From assembly GCA_964410915.1 (NCBI GenBank), contig CAYPIU010000013.1, positions 1 through 41,329 of the forward strand: a stretch of 41,329 bases of DNA, in the 5' to 3' direction. This stretch comes from CAZFJG01 sp964410915. GTDB taxonomy: Bacteria > Synergistota > Synergistia > Synergistales > JAFGMB01. The position numbers were made by a program, and so were the translations under genes. Below are positions 23,117 to 30,482 of the stretch, piece after piece (positions within the stretch are counted from its first letter, which is position 1; each line of letters starts with the position of its first letter). The notes under the pieces were generated by a model that was not told the origin of the DNA, ran no database searches, and saw only the letters and a program-made list of their open reading frames with translations.

Positions 23117-25075
23117 ATGGATCTGAACAACTACACAGGTGTTTTTATCGACGAAACCAATGAGAACCTCCAGAAACTGAACGAATTTCTTCTGGCCTTC
23201 GAAGAAGGGAACCAGGATGTAATAAAGGATATTTTCAGGGTAGCTCATACTCTGAAAGGGATGTCCGCAACAATGGGATTCAAGAACATGGCTGCTTTGA
23301 CTCACGTCATGGAGGACGTCCTGGACGGCGTCAGAAATGGAAAACTTCATCTTCGAAGAGAAGAAGATATTTCTTTGATGTTTGAATGTCTTGATATTCT
23401 TAATTTATTCCTTGATGAGATAAAGGAGGGTAAAGACGATAGCTCAGTAGATATTTCCGAGATCACGGCCAATCTGAAAAAGATCCTTGAGTTTGAAAGA
23501 TCTGACGAAGGGTCTGCAGGGGATATTGCCTCCTCAGAAAAAAGAATTACCATGGACCAGAACATGAGGAAGGTAACTGTTAAACTTCAGGAAAACTGCA
23601 TGCTTAAGGGTGCGAGAGCCTTTATGGTACTTGAGGAAATTTCTTCTGTTGGACAGCTGGTTTCGTCTGATCCCCCATCGGAAAAATTAATTGAGGGCAG
23701 ATTCGATGGAACCCAATTCACTCTCTTTATTGAAACACAGAGTTCCGATGAACAGATCAGGGAAACAGTCAAAAAAGTGAGCGAGATCCTCGAGTGTACT
23801 ATCGAGAAAAAAGATCAGCAGGAAAGAATCGAGAATATATCTGTCCCCGAACAAAAAGAGGAAAATAAGAAAAATATTACCTCAGGAACCAAAGGATCAG
23901 TCAGATCTGCCAGTAACAGAACAAGCCAGACTGTAAGGGTGGATGTTCAGAAACTGGATAAGCTCCTCAATCTGGTCGGAGAGCTCGTAATTGGAAGATC
24001 CAGGATCGAAAGGCTTGCAAATGAGAGTGATTTTAAGGAATTTGAAGAACCTATTCTTCAACTTGGCAGGATATCAAAAGAAATTCAGGAATTGGTCACA
24101 AAACTGCGAATGCTTCCTATCAGTTTTATCTTCGACCGCTTCCCTCGACTCGTAAGGGATCTTTCCCATTCATTGGAAAAAAAGGTTACCCTGCAGGTTG
24201 AAGGAAGAGAAACCGAACTTGACCGGTCAGTAATAGATGAGATAGGTGACCCTATGGTACACCTCATACGGAATAGCCTTGATCATGGGCTCGAATGTCC
24301 TGAAGAACGGCTAAAAAAGGGGAAAAAAGAAACGGGTATCCTCAAGGTCAGAGCTTATCAGGATGGAAGCAGTGTCGTTGTGGCCGTAGAGGATGACGGC
24401 AAGGGAATAGACAGGAAGAAAGTCCTGGAAAAAGCAATCCAGAAAGAAATGATAAAGAAGGAACAGGCTGATAATATAACCGACCTCGAGGCATTTCAGT
24501 TCCTCTTCGTCCCTGGTTTCAGTACATCTGAAGAAATATCAGACGTATCAGGAAGAGGAGTAGGTCTTGATGCTGTAAAAAACAAGGTTGAGTCTCTTGG
24601 AGGTCGCATTTCTGTCGAATCCGAACCAGACAAAGGAACATCTGTAAAAGTTAAACTTCCCATAACCCTCGCGATAGTACTCGCGCTCCTTGTGAGGATC
24701 GATGAAAAAGTTTATGCAATACCCCTTGAAAGCGTTGATGAAACTCTGCGGGTAGACAGGGAAAAGGTGAATATTGTAAATGGCAGTTTAGTAACCATGT
24801 TGAGAGGGGCCATTCTTAATCTCGTTGATTCCAGGACATTTTACGGACTTGCCGAAAGGGATCAGAAAAATGATCTTGCTGTTGTGGTAATAAAAACAGG
24901 ATTCCGGCAAGTAGGTTTTATCGTTGACGATTTTATCGGGCAACAGGAAATTGTAATTAAGAACCTTGGTAACAGGGGAAAGATCAAGATACCATGGTTT
25001 TCTGGAGGAACAATCCTTGGAGATGGAAGCGTTGCCCTTATAATCGATCCTGCTGCAGTTGAAGAGGTTTGTTAA
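23117..25075 (+). CDS. cheA: Chemotaxis histidine kinase CheA
   Basis: CheA is the soluble kinase that passes receptor signals to CheY. Its 652 residues are in standard order. The HPt domain has phospho-acceptor H44 (VAHTLKGMSATMGF). A P2-like CheY-docking segment spans about residues 145-240. A dimerisation helix pair follows (VRVDVQKLDKLLNLVGELVIGRSRI). The HATPase domain has the N box (HLIRNSLDHGLE), G1 (VEDDGKGID) and G2 (VSGRGVGLDAV), and a CheW-like domain is C-terminal. ATG 23117 is chosen because AAAGGAG lies at 23098-23104; an upstream ATG (23075) has no site. CheW and CheB are not in the window; CheY, CheR and CheX are. Confidence 0.95.
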   Translation: MDLNNYTGVFIDETNENLQKLNEFLLAFEEGNQDVIKDIFRVAHTLKGMSATMGFKNMAALTHVMEDVLDGVRNGKLHLRREEDISLMFECLDILNLFLDEIKEGKDDSSVDISEITANLKKILEFERSDEGSAGDIASSEKRITMDQNMRKVTVKLQENCMLKGARAFMVLEEISSVGQLVSSDPPSEKLIEGRFDGTQFTLFIETQSSDEQIRETVKKVSEILECTIEKKDQQERIENISVPEQKEENKKNITSGTKGSVRSASNRTSQTVRVDVQKLDKLLNLVGELVIGRSRIERLANESDFKEFEEPILQLGRISKEIQELVTKLRMLPISFIFDRFPRLVRDLSHSLEKKVTLQVEGRETELDRSVIDEIGDPMVHLIRNSLDHGLECPEERLKKGKKETGILKVRAYQDGSSVVVAVEDDGKGIDRKKVLEKAIQKEMIKKEQADNITDLEAFQFLFVPGFSTSEEISDVSGRGVGLDAVKNKVESLGGRISVESEPDKGTSVKVKLPITLAIVLALLVRIDEKVYAIPLESVDETLRVDREKVNIVNGSLVTMLRGAILNLVDSRTFYGLAERDQKNDLAVVVIKTGFRQVGFIVDDFIGQQEIVIKNLGNRGKIKIPWFSGGTILGDGSVALIIDPAAVEEVC

Positions 25076-25133
25076 GAAGAATAAAGAAGATCATGTGAAC
25101 TTTCTTCGAATGGGAAGATTTGGAGGAACCTTT

Positions 25134-26654
25134 TTGAAGAGAAATTTAATTCTAACTATTTTGACTATACTTCTGGCCCTGAGCCCTTTAATGGCAGAAG
25201 CTTCTGAAGATCAACTTTCCCTGCCGACTTCTGAGAGGATCTACGGTGAAACTCTCTTTGCTTCCGCATACCGGATGGCAATTAAAGGACAGGTCAGGGA
25301 GTCTCTATCCATTCTCGATGAAGCTCTTCGCTGGGATCCCTATCTGGTTTCCTACTATCTCATGAAAGGGTACTGCATGTATCTTCTCGGCGATTACGAG
25401 CAGGCAAAAAGTAACATAGAAGCATATCTTGAAGTAAAGAGCAATGATCCTTTTGCAAAAGGGTTTCTTCAGGAGCTGGATGAAAAGATCAGATTTCTTG
25501 AGACGAGCTTTTCTGCCGGAATAGAAAGCCATGCATATGCAGAAAACTCCTCTGGTCTCATGAAAGAATCAGGCTTAGAGTTATTTGATACAGTCTTTTT
25601 AAGGATGCCCGTAAGACCGGCCAAAAAAGGAAATATGCTGGCCTTTGGTGATTCCCTCACTGAAAAGATCTACATTTACAGATATTCTGAAGGCCAATGG
25701 GGAAAATATTTTTCCGGTGATGTTGCTGGAAAGATCATACGTGTAATTCCAATTGAAAAAGATCAGGTACTTCTCGTATTCTCCAACGGGAAGATCTCCC
25801 GAGCTCATATTATTGATGAACATCTTGATATAATTGACGAATACAAAAACCATGAGGCTTCTTCTGTCTCTGATGCTGTACTTGCAGCTTCAAAACAGCT
25901 CCTGGTCTCTGACAGGATAATGGGACAGGTATCTCTCGTAAATCTGGAAAATAAAACAACAGTATACTCCTGGAAACCCGGAGAGGCGAATTTTGAACCG
26001 GTATCTATTGCCTGCATCGGAACACTTGCAGCTGTAGCAGACAGACAGGGTAAACGATTATTTATAATTGACATTGTAAAGGGAAAAGAAAAACAGGTCT
26101 TTTCTATCAATGGGAATCCCCGATCTGTTGAATGGCTGAGTTCTGAAAAAGCGGTTGTACTCACTGAAAACGGAGATCTCTATGAAATTTCAATGAAAGA
26201 TCGATCCTGTAAAAAATTTGCCCATACTTTTTCTGAAGCCTGGTTTCTATTTAAAGATAAGGGAAGAGGTATCGTTGTAACTGATACGCGATTTTACAGA
26301 AGCATTTGCATTAAAGCAGAAGTTGACAAAGGTTTTCTGGCAATGAAGATCTCTCAACCAGGAAAAAGAACAGGAAGGAAGAAAGGTCTTCTTGAGATCA
26401 GGAGCAGGATAATTACTCCTCTTGACAGCAGGGAAAGGGGAGAAAGGATATTNNNNNNNNNNNNNNNNNNNNNNNNNNNNNNNNNNNNNNNNNNNNNNNN
26501 NNNNNNNNNNNNNNNNNNNNNNNNNNNNNNNNNNNNNNNNNNNNNNNNNNNNCCCGGCAGCCCAAATGCAGGAGGGCTTTTTGTAACAGGAAGGGACGGA
26601 AAAACAAAGATCAAAGGCCGCATACCTTTCTGGAATGCTTTTCTCGATCTGTAA
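25134..26654 (+). CDS. Secreted TPR plus propeller-like protein of unknown function
   Basis: I do not recognise this protein. TTG 25134 (GGAGG at 25122-25126) gives a typical signal peptide (KRNLILTILTILLALSPLMAEA). Residues about 30-105 contain two or three TPR-like helical repeats (ASAYRMAIKGQVRESLSILDEALRW; GYCMYLLGDYEQAKSNIEAYLEV). From about 165 onward come repeated beta-strands of the kind found in beta-propellers (MLAFGDSLTEKIYIY, LLVSDRIMGQVSLVNL, TLAAVADRQGKRLFIIDIV, SSEKAVVLTENGDLYEI). The coding sequence is interrupted by a 100-N gap at 26453-26552. The tail after it (GGLFVTGRDGKTKIKGRIPF) looks coding, but its frame relative to the first part is not proven. It follows cheA by 58 bases, so it is probably co-transcribed. 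Confidence 0.75.
   Translation: MKRNLILTILTILLALSPLMAEASEDQLSLPTSERIYGETLFASAYRMAIKGQVRESLSILDEALRWDPYLVSYYLMKGYCMYLLGDYEQAKSNIEAYLEVKSNDPFAKGFLQELDEKIRFLETSFSAGIESHAYAENSSGLMKESGLELFDTVFLRMPVRPAKKGNMLAFGDSLTEKIYIYRYSEGQWGKYFSGDVAGKIIRVIPIEKDQVLLVFSNGKISRAHIIDEHLDIIDEYKNHEASSVSDAVLAASKQLLVSDRIMGQVSLVNLENKTTVYSWKPGEANFEPVSIACIGTLAAVADRQGKRLFIIDIVKGKEKQVFSINGNPRSVEWLSSEKAVVLTENGDLYEISMKDRSCKKFAHTFSEAWFLFKDKGRGIVVTDTRFYRSICIKAEVDKGFLAMKISQPGKRTGRKKGLLEIRSRIITPLDSRERGERIXXXXXXXXXXXXXXXXXXXXXXXXXXXXXXXXXXPGSPNAGGLFVTGRDGKTKIKGRIPFWNAFLDL
26453..26552. other. Assembly gap (100 N) inside the TPR/propeller gene
   Basis: Exactly 100 N, a placeholder of unknown real length. I see no shared sequence between its flanks. 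The number of missing residues in the interrupted gene is unknown. Confidence 0.97.
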
Positions 26655-26667
26655 TTTTTCATGTCTT

Positions 26668-27498
26668 TTAACCCGCAGTTTCTTCTGCGACTTGTAGAGA
26701 TGGGTCTGTCCGAGTTTTTGGCTGACTTTCCTTTTCTTCAAGCCTGTCCCTGTCTTCCGGTAAAAGAAAGACTTTAAGTTTTTCCTCAATGAGTTTCGGG
26801 TTTTCACCCGCCTGTATCGATAAAATACCCTCAACAACGATCTCCATTCCTGTTACAGTTTCAAGCTTTATTGCCCCCAGTTTTTTCGAGACAGGAATGG
26901 CAAAAACATTAGCAATGAAAGAACCATAGAAAGTAGTTATTAGAGCCACAGCCATTCCTGGTCCCAGTGCTTCCGGAGTGTCCAGATTTCTCAACATCTG
27001 AATAAGCCCTATGAGGGTCCCCAGCATCCCGAAGGCAGGAGCCAGTTCCCCCATAAGATCAAATATTTTTCTTGAAGAATCAAAACGCCTCTCCACCAGA
27101 TCGATCTCTGCTTCCATAATTGACTGTACAAGTTCAGGAGGAGTCCCGTCGATGACCAGCTGGGCAGATTTTTGTACAAATTTGTCATCTATAGTTATCA
27201 CTTCTTCTTCCAGCGCTAAAAGTCCTTCTGATCTCGCTTTCTTTGCCATGGACATCATCATTTTCATGATATTGGGTACGTCAAGACTTTCCTGTCTGGA
27301 AAAAACCTTTTTTAAACTTTCAGGAACTTTACGAAGCTCCTTCCTTGGAGTTGCAAAAGTAATTGCCCCTAAAGGCCCGCCTAATGCTATAAAAATTGAA
27401 GGAATGCTCACAAAAGCCTCCGGCGATCCTCCCAATATAATGCCACCAATTACCAGGCCTAAAGTAGCAATTAGGCTAAGTACAGCCAGAATATCCAT
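26668..27498 (-). CDS. motA: Stator protein MotA
   Basis: MotA is the stator subunit that pushes on FliG. The 276-residue protein has four membrane segments: two near the N-terminus (DILAVLSLIATLGLVIGGIIL; FVSIPSIFIALGGPLGAITFA) and two at about residues 155-220. These include the family motif GELAPAFGMLGTLIGLIQML and GPGMAVALITTFYGSFIANVFAIPV. The cytoplasmic loop has the RRFDSSRKIFDLMGE stretch expected to hold the charged FliG-contact residues. The start ATG is preceded by GGGAGGAA on the minus strand. It converges with the TPR/propeller gene (13 bases between stops) and diverges from the next gene. Its partner motB is on the other strand. Confidence 0.94.
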   Translation of the reverse strand: MDILAVLSLIATLGLVIGGIILGGSPEAFVSIPSIFIALGGPLGAITFATPRKELRKVPESLKKVFSRQESLDVPNIMKMMMSMAKKARSEGLLALEEEVITIDDKFVQKSAQLVIDGTPPELVQSIMEAEIDLVERRFDSSRKIFDLMGELAPAFGMLGTLIGLIQMLRNLDTPEALGPGMAVALITTFYGSFIANVFAIPVSKKLGAIKLETVTGMEIVVEGILSIQAGENPKLIEEKLKVFLLPEDRDRLEEKESQPKTRTDPSLQVAEETAG

Positions 27499-27678
27499 TA
27501 AGATTCCTCCCTGAAAAAACCATCCTGAGAGATCTATACAGATCCTGATAATAAGTATGCAAATAAGGGGCTAAGCAAAAAACTTCAGAATTAGGTTTAA
27601 AGACACTATTTTCCAGGTCTGAAATTACCGAACCTATAAAGGAAGTCCTTTTTGTTTATATGGAATGAGGTGCTCATT
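27499..27678. promoter_or_regulatory. Divergent intergenic region between motA and an unknown gene
   Basis: These 180 bases must hold promoters for motA (leftward) and the gene starting at 27679. A motA ribosome site is clear (GGGAGG on the minus strand). A 7-base direct repeat ATCCTGA flanks a small palindrome (GATCTATACAGATC, near 27533-27546). Candidate sigma70 boxes are weak: TTGCAT-N18-TATAGA on the minus strand, TATAAA near 27637 on the plus strand. I see no GCCGATAA element. Confidence 0.35.
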
Positions 27679-28329
27679 ATGGAAAAATGTCTCAATGATC
27701 TGAAAAAAAGGATATCCTGGCCCATCGAAACTATAGAAACAGATTCAGAAACCTATGAGGTTTCATTTGATGTTTCATCAAAGAAACATCTTTTTTACCT
27801 GGGTGGCAAGAACTCCAGCAGGAATTACCAGCTCCTGAAATGCTTAAGTCATGCATTTCTTGCTGAAAATATTGATCCTCTCTTTTCAGCTATCATTGTT
27901 GAAGGTCCGGAAAAAATGCCCCAGAAGGTTTTTCAAGATCATCTTTGGCCTGTTTTCTGTATTTCAAGAGTATGGTTCGCTGATGCTGTAATTATTGAAA
28001 AATGTCCTGATACAGGAAAAAAAGAAGTTCGTAAAAAAATGGATATGATCGATAACTGGCTGATCAATGGCGAGATCAAACCAGACATATCCCATGTTCT
28101 TCAAATAGCACTGGTTCTCGCAGAAGGAAAAAATTTTTCAAATATTGAAAGGGATCTTTCCGGAAAGATCAAACTCGTCAGCCAGGTTTTTCTTGACATT
28201 GATCCTTTTACTCCGGATCTGAATAAACTATCTTTGTTGAATAACGGTTTACTCAAAATTTTAAGTAACTATTCAGTTGAAACTGTACCCATGGACAATT
28301 CCGGTAACAATATGTGGAAGATCTCCTGA
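27679..28329 (+). CDS. Hypothetical protein in the flagellar locus (unknown A)
   Basis: Not recognised. It has about 216 residues, is soluble, and has no signal peptide or membrane segment. A beta-rich first third (SETYEVSFDVSSKKHLFYLGG) is followed by helices (NYQLLKCLSHAFLAE; DISHVLQIALVLAEG). Three cysteines are scattered in the middle, with no metal-binding spacing. ATG 27679 is chosen because GAGGTG lies at 27666-27671; an in-frame ATG upstream (27661) has no such site. It overlaps the next gene by 16 bases, so the two are probably translated together and may interact. It sits first in a unit that continues with a MotE-like protein, flgB and flgC. Confidence 0.75.
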   Translation: MEKCLNDLKKRISWPIETIETDSETYEVSFDVSSKKHLFYLGGKNSSRNYQLLKCLSHAFLAENIDPLFSAIIVEGPEKMPQKVFQDHLWPVFCISRVWFADAVIIEKCPDTGKKEVRKKMDMIDNWLINGEIKPDISHVLQIALVLAEGKNFSNIERDLSGKIKLVSQVFLDIDPFTPDLNKLSLLNNGLLKILSNYSVETVPMDNSGNNMWKIS

Positions 28330-28748
28330 GTAATAACTTCAGCATTCTGAATAAATATGGATATTACCGGAAACCAGGGAGAAAAAAAATGTATTACAGG
28401 GAAACTTGCTATCTGATCCAATTCTTCGAGTTGGAATCCAACTCTTTGGAATTCATAGAACTACCGATCCCTCTCAATGATTGCCCCTTTTGCGCTGAAG
28501 AAGAGGAGAGGGAAAACGAAAAGATAAAACAGGAACTGTCTCTGGACGACCAGCCATTGATAAACCTGGGAATTTTTGCCTGCAGAAATTTTGAACGGGC
28601 AAGGGAAATAATGCTGGACAGCGATCTTATAAGAACAGACTGGATAAGCTGTTATTCGGAATCCGACAGTGAAGGCAGAATTTATGAACTATTCCTTAGT
28701 ACCAGCAGAAAATACATCTGCAGAATAATGCGGACAGAGATCTATTGA
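28314..28748 (+). CDS. Hypothetical protein with CPFC motif (unknown B)
   Basis: Not recognised. The 144-residue protein begins at GTG 28314 inside the end of the previous gene (overlap 16 bases). It is rich in aromatic residues (NKYGYYRKPGRKKMYYRETCYLIQFF) and has a single CPFC motif near residue 57, followed by an acidic helix (AEEEERENEKIKQEL). Further cysteines occur later, but no second CxxC is seen, so one protein alone does not make a classical zinc ribbon. No signal peptide or membrane helix. The tight overlap with unknown A and the position 18 bases before the MotE-like gene suggest a shared flagellar role; this is inference. Confidence 0.72.
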   Translation: MEDLLSNNFSILNKYGYYRKPGRKKMYYRETCYLIQFFELESNSLEFIELPIPLNDCPFCAEEEERENEKIKQELSLDDQPLINLGIFACRNFERAREIMLDSDLIRTDWISCYSESDSEGRIYELFLSTSRKYICRIMRTEIY

Positions 28749-28766
28749 ATTTTAACGGAGAAGTGA

Positions 28767-29420
28767 ATGAGCAAAAAAGATAATTCATCCAGGGAAAAGA
28801 AAAAACGATTCAGTAAAACACGAAAAGTCATTAAAACCGGTTTTATTGTCCTTGTTCTTCTTTCAGGGTTAACTACCGGGCTTTTAGCCGGCGGCGGGAT
28901 CTACGTTATCGCAGACAGGATATCACCCTGGGCTGAAGGACTGCCGTGGATAGGAGGCAAGGTTTTTCCTCTTCTTGAAAGGATCTCTCCGCCTTTGACA
29001 GGATATCAACGCCGCATGATGGAGCTGGATCAAAAAGAAAAGTTCATTGAACAAAAGGCTGATCTGCTTAAAAAACAAACAGAAGACCTTGAAAAGGAAA
29101 AGAGATCCCTTAGTAAAAGGAAAGAACTTCTTGAAAAGGAACTGAAGACTCAGGCAAAACGGAAAGAACATGAGGAAAACTCCGAAAATAGCTCAAATAA
29201 AGGGCTATTTGATCTTGTTTCAGAAAGTTTCACCGATATGCCTGCAGGAAAAGCAGCCAGGATAATATCACTTTTACCACTTGAGGAGACTGCATCAATA
29301 CTCAAGAAAATGGATTCGGAGCAGAGATCTGAATTACTCGAAAAAATGCAACCTGACCAGGCAGCAAAGATCGTAAGGTTTGCAAGTTTTAAAGCTCAAA
29401 AGAATTCTGAAAACCAGTAA
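28767..29420 (+). CDS. MotE-like protein (YlxF type): TM, coiled coil, MgtE-N domain
   Basis: The 217-residue protein has one N-terminal membrane helix (residues about 22-48), a periplasmic Lys/Glu coiled coil (about 80-130), and a C-terminal domain of the MgtE-N/FliG-M type (ISLLPLEETASILKKMDSEQRSELLEKMQPDQAAKIV). This is the architecture of MotE, a periplasmic protein that stabilises the stator in Campylobacter, and of Bacillus YlxF. Here it lies 51 bases before flgB and about 1.3 kb from motA, but not next to motB. The family call is based on architecture. A role in stator stabilisation is inferred. Confidence 0.8.
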   Translation: MSKKDNSSREKKKRFSKTRKVIKTGFIVLVLLSGLTTGLLAGGGIYVIADRISPWAEGLPWIGGKVFPLLERISPPLTGYQRRMMELDQKEKFIEQKADLLKKQTEDLEKEKRSLSKRKELLEKELKTQAKRKEHEENSENSSNKGLFDLVSESFTDMPAGKAARIISLLPLEETASILKKMDSEQRSELLEKMQPDQAAKIVRFASFKAQKNSENQ

Positions 29421-29471
29421 AACTTGATGAAAGTCAGCAATCTGCGAAAAATTTCCCCTGGAGGTGGAGCA

Positions 29472-29885
29472 ATGTTCAACGATAAAGTCTGGATAGCAGG
29501 TAAGGCTGGTTCTTCTGCTTTGGCCAAAAGGTTTGATGCTGTTGCCAATAATATCGCCAACGTTAATACACCAGGCTATAAAAGACAGGAGGTAACATTT
29601 GAGGAGGATCTCCGGTCAGCCATTGGTACCAGAAAAACCTCAAATAAACTGGAAATGGAAACTACAGAAAAGAATCATTTTGGAAATTCCGGGAATAACA
29701 GCCTCGAAAATTTTCAGGTAAATGAAAGTACCGTTGAAGATAGTTCATATCGCCTTGATGGAAATAATGTAGACCCGGAAATTGAAATGGCAAAACTCGC
29801 TGAGACAAGAATGGCCTACCAGGGAATAATGAAGATTATGGCAAGAAGAGTAGAAATGATCAGAACAGCCATGAACGGGGGTTAA
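29472..29885 (+). CDS. flgB: Flagellar rod protein FlgB
   Basis: FlgB is a proximal rod subunit. The 137-residue protein has the rod N-terminal motif RFDAVANNIANVNTPGYKRQEVTFE (residues about 17-41) and the C-terminal helix (DPEIEMAKLAETRMAYQGIMKIMARRVEMIRTAM). ATG 29472 is preferred because GGAGGTGG lies at 29459-29466; the frame extends upstream to 29424 without a ribosome site. flgC follows after 6 bases. Confidence 0.94.
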   Translation: MFNDKVWIAGKAGSSALAKRFDAVANNIANVNTPGYKRQEVTFEEDLRSAIGTRKTSNKLEMETTEKNHFGNSGNNSLENFQVNESTVEDSSYRLDGNNVDPEIEMAKLAETRMAYQGIMKIMARRVEMIRTAMNGG

Positions 29886-29891
29886 TTTTTA

Positions 29892-30271
29892 ATGAGTCTT
29901 TTCAAATCTATCGAAACTGCAGGAAGTTCTCTGACAGCTCACAGAGTAATGATGGATACCATCTCGGAAAATCTTGCAAACTCAAACACTACAAGGACAG
30001 CTGATGGAGGACCTTACCAGAGAAAAATTCCCGTCTTTGAGGCAATGCTGGAAGAAGCCGGGAAAGATCCCGGCCAGATGACCGGAGTTGAGGTCAAGGA
30101 AATAGCACTGGACGATTCACCTCCCCGAATGGTCTACGATCCAGGCCATCCTGATGCTGACCCTGGAGGATATGTTGCCTATCCAAATGTTTCAGTTGTA
30201 AGGGAGATGGCCGATATGATGTCAGCAAGCAGAGCTTATGAAGCAAACCTTGAAGTTGTATCAACTGTCCG
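29892..30271 (+). CDS. flgC: Flagellar rod protein FlgC, 3' end lost in gap
   Basis: FlgC is a proximal rod subunit. The 126 visible residues include the N-terminal rod motif (AHRVMMDTISENLANSNTTRTADGGPYQRK) and the family segment VVREMADMMSASRAYEANLEVVSTV. A normal FlgC would need only about 12-15 more residues, so its stop should lie within the gap that starts at 30272. The short open stretch after the gap does not look like a FlgC end, so I do not join them. Confidence 0.92.
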
Positions 30272-30371
30272 NNNNNNNNNNNNNNNNNNNNNNNNNNNNN
30301 NNNNNNNNNNNNNNNNNNNNNNNNNNNNNNNNNNNNNNNNNNNNNNNNNNNNNNNNNNNNNNNNNNNNNNN
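30272..30371. other. Assembly gap (100 N) after flgC
   Basis: Exactly 100 N, unknown true length. In many bacteria flgC is followed by fliE, which here is elsewhere, so the join from flgC to fliN is not independently supported. Confidence 0.97.
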
Positions 30372-30416
30372 GAAGCCGAAACTGCCAGTTCGATGATCAG
30401 GGTTTTTGGCTCATAA
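30372..30416 (+). CDS. C-terminal fragment after gap, parent gene unknown
   Basis: Fourteen codons (EAETASSMIRVFGS) run from the gap to a TAA. They may be the end of flgC or, more likely, of a different gene mostly hidden in the gap. A second frame is also open from the gap to about 30500, so even the coding frame is uncertain. Confidence 0.35.
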   Translation, partial: EAETASSMIRVFGS

Positions 30417-30436
30417 CTTCATCAGAGGTCAAGGAA

Positions 30437-30482
30437 AGGAAGGTGACGGATACCTGTATTAATACAGATATCCTGAATTATG
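30437..30482 (+). promoter_or_regulatory. fliN leader: distant Shine-Dalgarno, palindrome, start codon
   Basis: AAGGTGA (30440-30446) is a good Shine-Dalgarno but lies 33 bases before the fliN ATG (30480). Between them is a near-perfect palindrome with 13-base arms (30448-30460 GGATACCTGTATT and 30461-30473 AATACAGATATCC; one C/A mismatch). If the RNA folds, the effective spacing becomes 7 bases. A TGA at 30474-30476 rules out any earlier in-frame start. Confidence 0.65.

Noticed and set aside
26686..26710. CGCAG/CTGCG hairpin at the 3' end of motA as a bidirectional terminator
   Set aside because: Short stem lying within the motA coding end, with no T-run on either strand.
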